In this document: positions 14,842-16,478 of the stretch, piece by piece
How the letters are laid out: every line of letters begins with the position of its first letter
Position numbering within the stretch: position 1 is the first letter of the stretch
The notes under the pieces: model-generated
The model's database searches: none
Told to the model about the DNA's origin: nothing
What the model saw: only the letters and a program-made list of their open reading frames with translations
From: Planctomycetota bacterium
GTDB taxonomy: Bacteria; Planctomycetota; UBA1135
Assembly: GCA_003501525.1 (NCBI GenBank)
Contig: DNPI01000038.1
Span: 1-16,478 of the forward strand
Length of the DNA stretch: 16,478 nt
Direction: 5' to 3'
Made by a program: the position numbers and the translations under genes

Positions 14842-15962
14842 AGGTGCAGTCCCCAGCGTTTTCTGTGGCAATCTCTTTAGTTGCGATTGTTGCTGCTTTG
14901 GGTTTGATAGGTCTTGTGGCTGGTGTCTCTGCTGCTCCGCCGGGAGAAGCGTGGGCTAAGCTAGGGCTGCACAGCCTGCATTTGGCTTTGGGCTTGGCCG
15001 CGTTCCTTGCTGCTTTTCTAATTCCTTTGGCGCGGTTGAGAGCTTTGGTCCCGGGTCTTCTCCTTTTAGTTTTTGGAGTTCTGGTCCTTATGTTGGTTAG
15101 CCCTTCTTTTGGAAGGGTGAGCCATTCTGCTGAGCGGTGGGTGCAGATAGGTTCTTTTAGCTTGCAGCCCTCTGCTTTTCTGCAGTTCTTGTGGCCTGTA
15201 GCTTTGGCCTCGTGGGCGGCGAAGGACCCATTGCGTCTAGTGCAGCCGAGGGAGCTTTTTCGAATGCTGGTGGCCTTTTTTATCCTGCTGTTCCCGGTGG
15301 TACTCCAACCAGATACAGGCACACTTCTCATCCTTCTTATTGTTAGCGCGATAACGCTTTTCTTCGCTGGTGCTCCTATTCGCTATCTTCGAACGCTTGT
15401 CCTTGGTGTGGTTGCTCTTTGTGGCCTTCTTGTTTTTGCTTTTCCTCATGTGCAGGCTCGGATGGGAGAGTTCTTTGCAGGGAGCGGTTTTCAGGTTGGC
15501 CGAGCTGTTGAGGCCTTCCAGCTGGGTGGAATTAGTGGCATGGGGCCTGGGCAAGGATTGATGAAAAATGGCTGGGTGCCTGAAGGCGATACGGATTTAA
15601 TTTTTGCGCTTATTGGTGAAGAATGGGGCCTTTTTGGGTGTCTTGCTGTTTGGGCACTTTTCGTGGCTTTCACAGTTTTTGGTGTGCTGGCTTCTCGAAG
15701 AGCGGATTCTCGCTACGGCGCGATATTGATGGCTGCGGCTACGGTGACTATTGCCTTGCAGGCGGCTTACAACATGGCCATGGTGACTGGAGCTGTTCCG
15801 ATTAAAGGCCTCCCCCTCCCGTTTATTAGCCGAGGCGGCTCTTCAATGCTTGCTCTTTCTGCTTTACTAGGCGCAGCCATTCGTGCTGCGATTGAACCCC
15901 GGCGCTCACGCGTCCCAGTCTCTGATCTAATCCCATGGACCGAATCCAACGTAATGGGCTAA
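14838..15962 (+). CDS. ftsW: SEDS peptidoglycan glycosyltransferase FtsW
   Basis: FtsW polymerises lipid II into glycan strands at the division site and works with FtsI. The 374-residue protein is very hydrophobic, with about ten helices. It carries RWVQIGSFSLQPSAFLQ, LQPDTGTLL, the acidic loop PEGDTDLIFALIGEEWG (D251, D253) and the C-terminal GLPLPFISRGGSS. These are SEDS signatures (FtsW/RodA). Position after mraY in the dcw cluster, with ftsI in the same operon, favours FtsW over RodA. ATG overlaps the mraY stop (ATGA). No murD lies between mraY and ftsW, unlike many dcw clusters. Confidence 0.93.
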   Translation: MKVQSPAFSVAISLVAIVAALGLIGLVAGVSAAPPGEAWAKLGLHSLHLALGLAAFLAAFLIPLARLRALVPGLLLLVFGVLVLMLVSPSFGRVSHSAERWVQIGSFSLQPSAFLQFLWPVALASWAAKDPLRLVQPRELFRMLVAFFILLFPVVLQPDTGTLLILLIVSAITLFFAGAPIRYLRTLVLGVVALCGLLVFAFPHVQARMGEFFAGSGFQVGRAVEAFQLGGISGMGPGQGLMKNGWVPEGDTDLIFALIGEEWGLFGCLAVWALFVAFTVFGVLASRRADSRYGAILMAAATVTIALQAAYNMAMVTGAVPIKGLPLPFISRGGSSMLALSALLGAAIRAAIEPRRSRVPVSDLIPWTESNVMG

Positions 15963-16381
15963 TTGCCCTTTTTGTCCTTCTGCTTGTCGCTCTCGGTGGC
16001 CGTTTTCTTGGCACGAAGAGTGCAGATGGAATTCCAGTTACTCAGGAAGTTATAGCTTTGGACCCCTCTGCGCTTCCGGCAGTCAACCTCCTCCCCCCTC
16101 AGCAACGGAGATTGTTTGTTGGTGTGGAGGATTTTAATAGTCCGCCGCTTCGTAGCCCATTGGAAGAAGCGCCGCTTAAGCCCGCTGTTGCCAGTGCGAA
16201 AATTACACCGTCGAAGCCGGTTGATGCTGTTTTGCCTTTGCCAAGCACGAGAGTCGTGCGTGTGCGGGAGGGGGAAACGCTCTCTGATATCGCAGCGAGG
16301 GAGTTGGGTTCAGCGATGCTGTGGGAAGATTTGGCGCGATTTAATAGCATCGGAGATCCGAGTGCCTTGAAAATCGGGTAA
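15935..16381 (+). CDS. LysM protein, apparently cut short by an in-frame TAA
   Basis: The 148-residue product has an N-terminal membrane segment (about 9-26), a Pro-rich linker and a LysM domain from about 107 (RVREGETLSDIAAREL...LARFNSI) to LKIG, where TAA (16379-16381) stops it. LysM domains bind GlcNAc-containing glycan such as peptidoglycan. LysM motifs normally end in LKIGQ-x-L-x-hydrophobic-P, and the frame after TAA reads PLKMPPKR, so the stop replaces the expected Gln (CAA to TAA). The gene overlaps ftsW by 28 nt. Placement after ftsW suggests a septal or cell-wall role, but that is inference. The interruption could be a real mutation, a sequencing error or, less likely, readthrough. 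Confidence 0.75.
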   Translation: MDRIQRNGLIALFVLLLVALGGRFLGTKSADGIPVTQEVIALDPSALPAVNLLPPQQRRLFVGVEDFNSPPLRSPLEEAPLKPAVASAKITPSKPVDAVLPLPSTRVVRVREGETLSDIAARELGSAMLWEDLARFNSIGDPSALKIG

Positions 16382-16478
16382 CCGCTGAAGATGCCTCCCA
16401 AGCGGAGCGCTTCGGTTGCAGTGAGTGACGCCCAAGATTTACGCGTTTGGGTGGTTGAGGCGGGGCAGACTCCTGGTG
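16382..16478 (+). pseudogene. continuation of the interrupted LysM gene, with start of a second LysM motif
   Basis: In the same frame as the upstream LysM gene, codons after the TAA read PLKMPPKR, a polar linker, then VWVVEAGQTPG, which resembles the opening of another LysM repeat (YVVxxGDTL). No stop occurs before the window edge. If the TAA is an error this is simply the rest of one gene; if real it is untranslated remnant or needs its own start. A possible internal ATG at 16391 has no Shine-Dalgarno. Confidence 0.6.

Noticed and set aside
16379..16381. TAA as a reassigned sense codon
   Set aside because: Other genes in the window (3200, queE, murE, ftsW) end normally at TAA, so a general recoding is not supported.
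1..16478. tRNA, rRNA, CRISPR, IS, phage or toxin-antitoxin elements
   Set aside because: Intergenic gaps are short (at most 173 bp) and contain no cloverleaf, repeat array, terminal inverted repeats or transposase motif.

Overview
The window reads as a chromosomal segment from a bacterium of the PVC superphylum (Planctomycetota, Verrucomicrobiota, Chlamydiota and relatives). The main evidence is the small basic protein at 3813-4106. Its first ~60 residues match, from memory, the PVC-specific 'small basic protein'/signature protein family. The phylum within PVC cannot be fixed by eye. The presence of ftsI and ftsW shows a peptidoglycan-making lineage. The + strand looks T- and G-enriched in both gene orientations, which suggests it is the leading strand.

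Left block, minus strand (1-3110): a 3'-truncated TPR-secretin protein (probable outer-membrane lipoprotein) reads off the left edge. It has its own good sigma70-like promoter and a ~100-nt leader that holds a terminator-like hairpin and a possible 23-codon leader ORF. Upstream lies a family 4 (iron-sulfur) uracil-DNA glycosylase. A short divergent region (3111-3199) separates this block from the plus-strand genes.

Middle block, plus strand (3200-7237): a tight gene run encodes a membrane-anchored SPOR-like protein, the PVC small basic protein with an acidic tail, QueE (7-deazaguanine/queuosine synthesis, TTG start), the ribosome-assembly GTPase Der, a small probable lipoprotein, and a zinc-ribbon-like protein. 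The block ends at a strong bidirectional intrinsic terminator (7264-7295).

Right block, plus strand (7331-end): a division and cell wall (dcw) cluster in the order mraZ, rsmH, ftsL-like, ftsI, murE, murF, mraY, ftsW, LysM protein. Three 10-bp direct repeats just upstream of mraZ look like the MraZ autoregulatory operator. Every junction from mraZ to the LysM gene overlaps, mostly by 4 nt, so the cluster looks like one translationally coupled operon. murD is absent from its usual place between mraY and ftsW. The genes act in sequence: MurE and MurF complete the UDP-MurNAc-pentapeptide, MraY makes lipid I, FtsW polymerises and FtsI cross-links septal peptidoglycan. The LysM gene at the right edge is interrupted by an in-frame TAA exactly where the LysM motif should continue. 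This looks like a nonsense change or a sequence error, since the reading frame goes on into a second LysM-like start.

No tRNA, rRNA, CRISPR array, IS element, phage gene or clear horizontally acquired island was seen. I found no wholly new system. The best leads are the secretin and its leader, the interrupted LysM gene, the variant Der, and the unnamed small proteins between queE/der and mraZ.
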